Below, in pieces: positions 63,628-64,000 of a DNA stretch of 64,000 nt. Numbering within the stretch: position 1 is the first letter of the stretch; every line of letters starts with the position of its first letter. The stretch is from Brachypodium distachyon (taxonomy: Eukaryota > Streptophyta > Magnoliopsida > Poales > Poaceae), in contig NC_016131.3 of the NCBI RefSeq assembly GCF_000005505.3, positions 58,265,355 through 58,329,354 on the forward strand, written 5' to 3'. Under the pieces are notes generated by a model. It was not told the origin of the DNA. It saw only the letters and a list, made by a program, of their open reading frames with translations, and did not search any database. The position numbers and the translations under genes are program-made.

Positions 63628-64000
63628 TAAAATACTACTACGTACAAGTGCCTTGGATCCATCTGGGCGCCAATTAAAGCAACATATATAGCAAGACATC
63701 ACATCCAAAGACAAGACATCATACTACTGTCATAGTGTCATTAGTGGCTTGAGGAGGTCCACCATTACCGTGTCAACGCTAGCTAGCTCCACATTGCACT
63801 GGGTACATTATACATTTGGATTGATATGTTAGTGCAGGTCTTTATTGGACATGATAGAGCACCCAGACGCCGATCGATCGAGTACATGTATTCAACAGAT
63901 TTTGTGTACTATTACTACTGCTTAAAATCACATCGTCGAGCACACATAAGCTCCGTCCACTTTCATTTAAGCTTTTATTTGTAAAGGCAACCTTTTTAGT
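63628..64000. other. No gene recognised
   Basis: Intergenic sequence to the window edge. Confidence 0.5.

Overview
This window looks like nuclear DNA from a grass (Poaceae), most likely a Pooideae member of the Brachypodium type. That rests on the spliced plant gene families present, about a dozen Stowaway-type MITEs (CTCCCTCCG... ends flanked by TA), and many other plant transposon classes. The species call is inference from repeat style, not a database match.

Intact-looking genes are few. Three are LRR-less NB-ARC (NLR-like) proteins at 8.6-10.1, 11.3-12.8 and 55.0-56.6 kb, all on the minus strand. The others are a three-exon GDSL esterase/lipase-like gene (33.9-35.4 kb, minus), an F-box gene (23.8-24.8 kb, plus), a DUF4220/DUF594 membrane protein (46.0-48.0 kb, minus), a PMEI-domain secreted protein (57.6-58.2 kb, minus) and a three-exon class III peroxidase (58.9-60.6 kb, minus). 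Two of them look enzymatically odd. The intact GDSL gene has Asn where the catalytic His should be, and the peroxidase has His where the distal Arg should be.

The rest is mostly duplication and decay. NB-ARC relics lie at 6.7-7.2 and 44.6 kb, and a fourth full-length NB-ARC gene at 42.9-44.4 kb is cut by one nonsense codon. GDSL relics lie at 14.7-16.4, 27.8-28.4 and 36.6-36.7 kb. The F-box locus is duplicated at 30.2-32.0 kb, and the two copies have been damaged in different ways. From about 22.6 to 50.6 kb there is a dispersed series of minus-strand relics. They share a 5' flank with a recurring GCATGACCCAACCGATTGG-like motif and probably derive from an aspartic-protease-like gene family; a clear aspartic-protease fragment lies at 52.2-52.6 kb.

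Mobile elements are diverse. They include the end of a Ty1/copia element (1-553), a Ty3/gypsy fragment (51.4-52.1 kb) and the 3' end of a LINE (37.2-38.5 kb). There is a CACTA element (25.4-27.0 kb), an hAT element with a perfect 8-bp target duplication (28.9-29.9 kb), two abutting PIF/Harbinger-like elements that share one TTA (16.6-20.4 kb), a complete Helitron candidate (20.6-22.2 kb) and three further Helitron 3' ends. Several insertions can be dated relative to the duplications because a paralogous empty site is also in the window. No CRISPR array, rRNA gene, tRNA gene or bacterial-type operon was seen.
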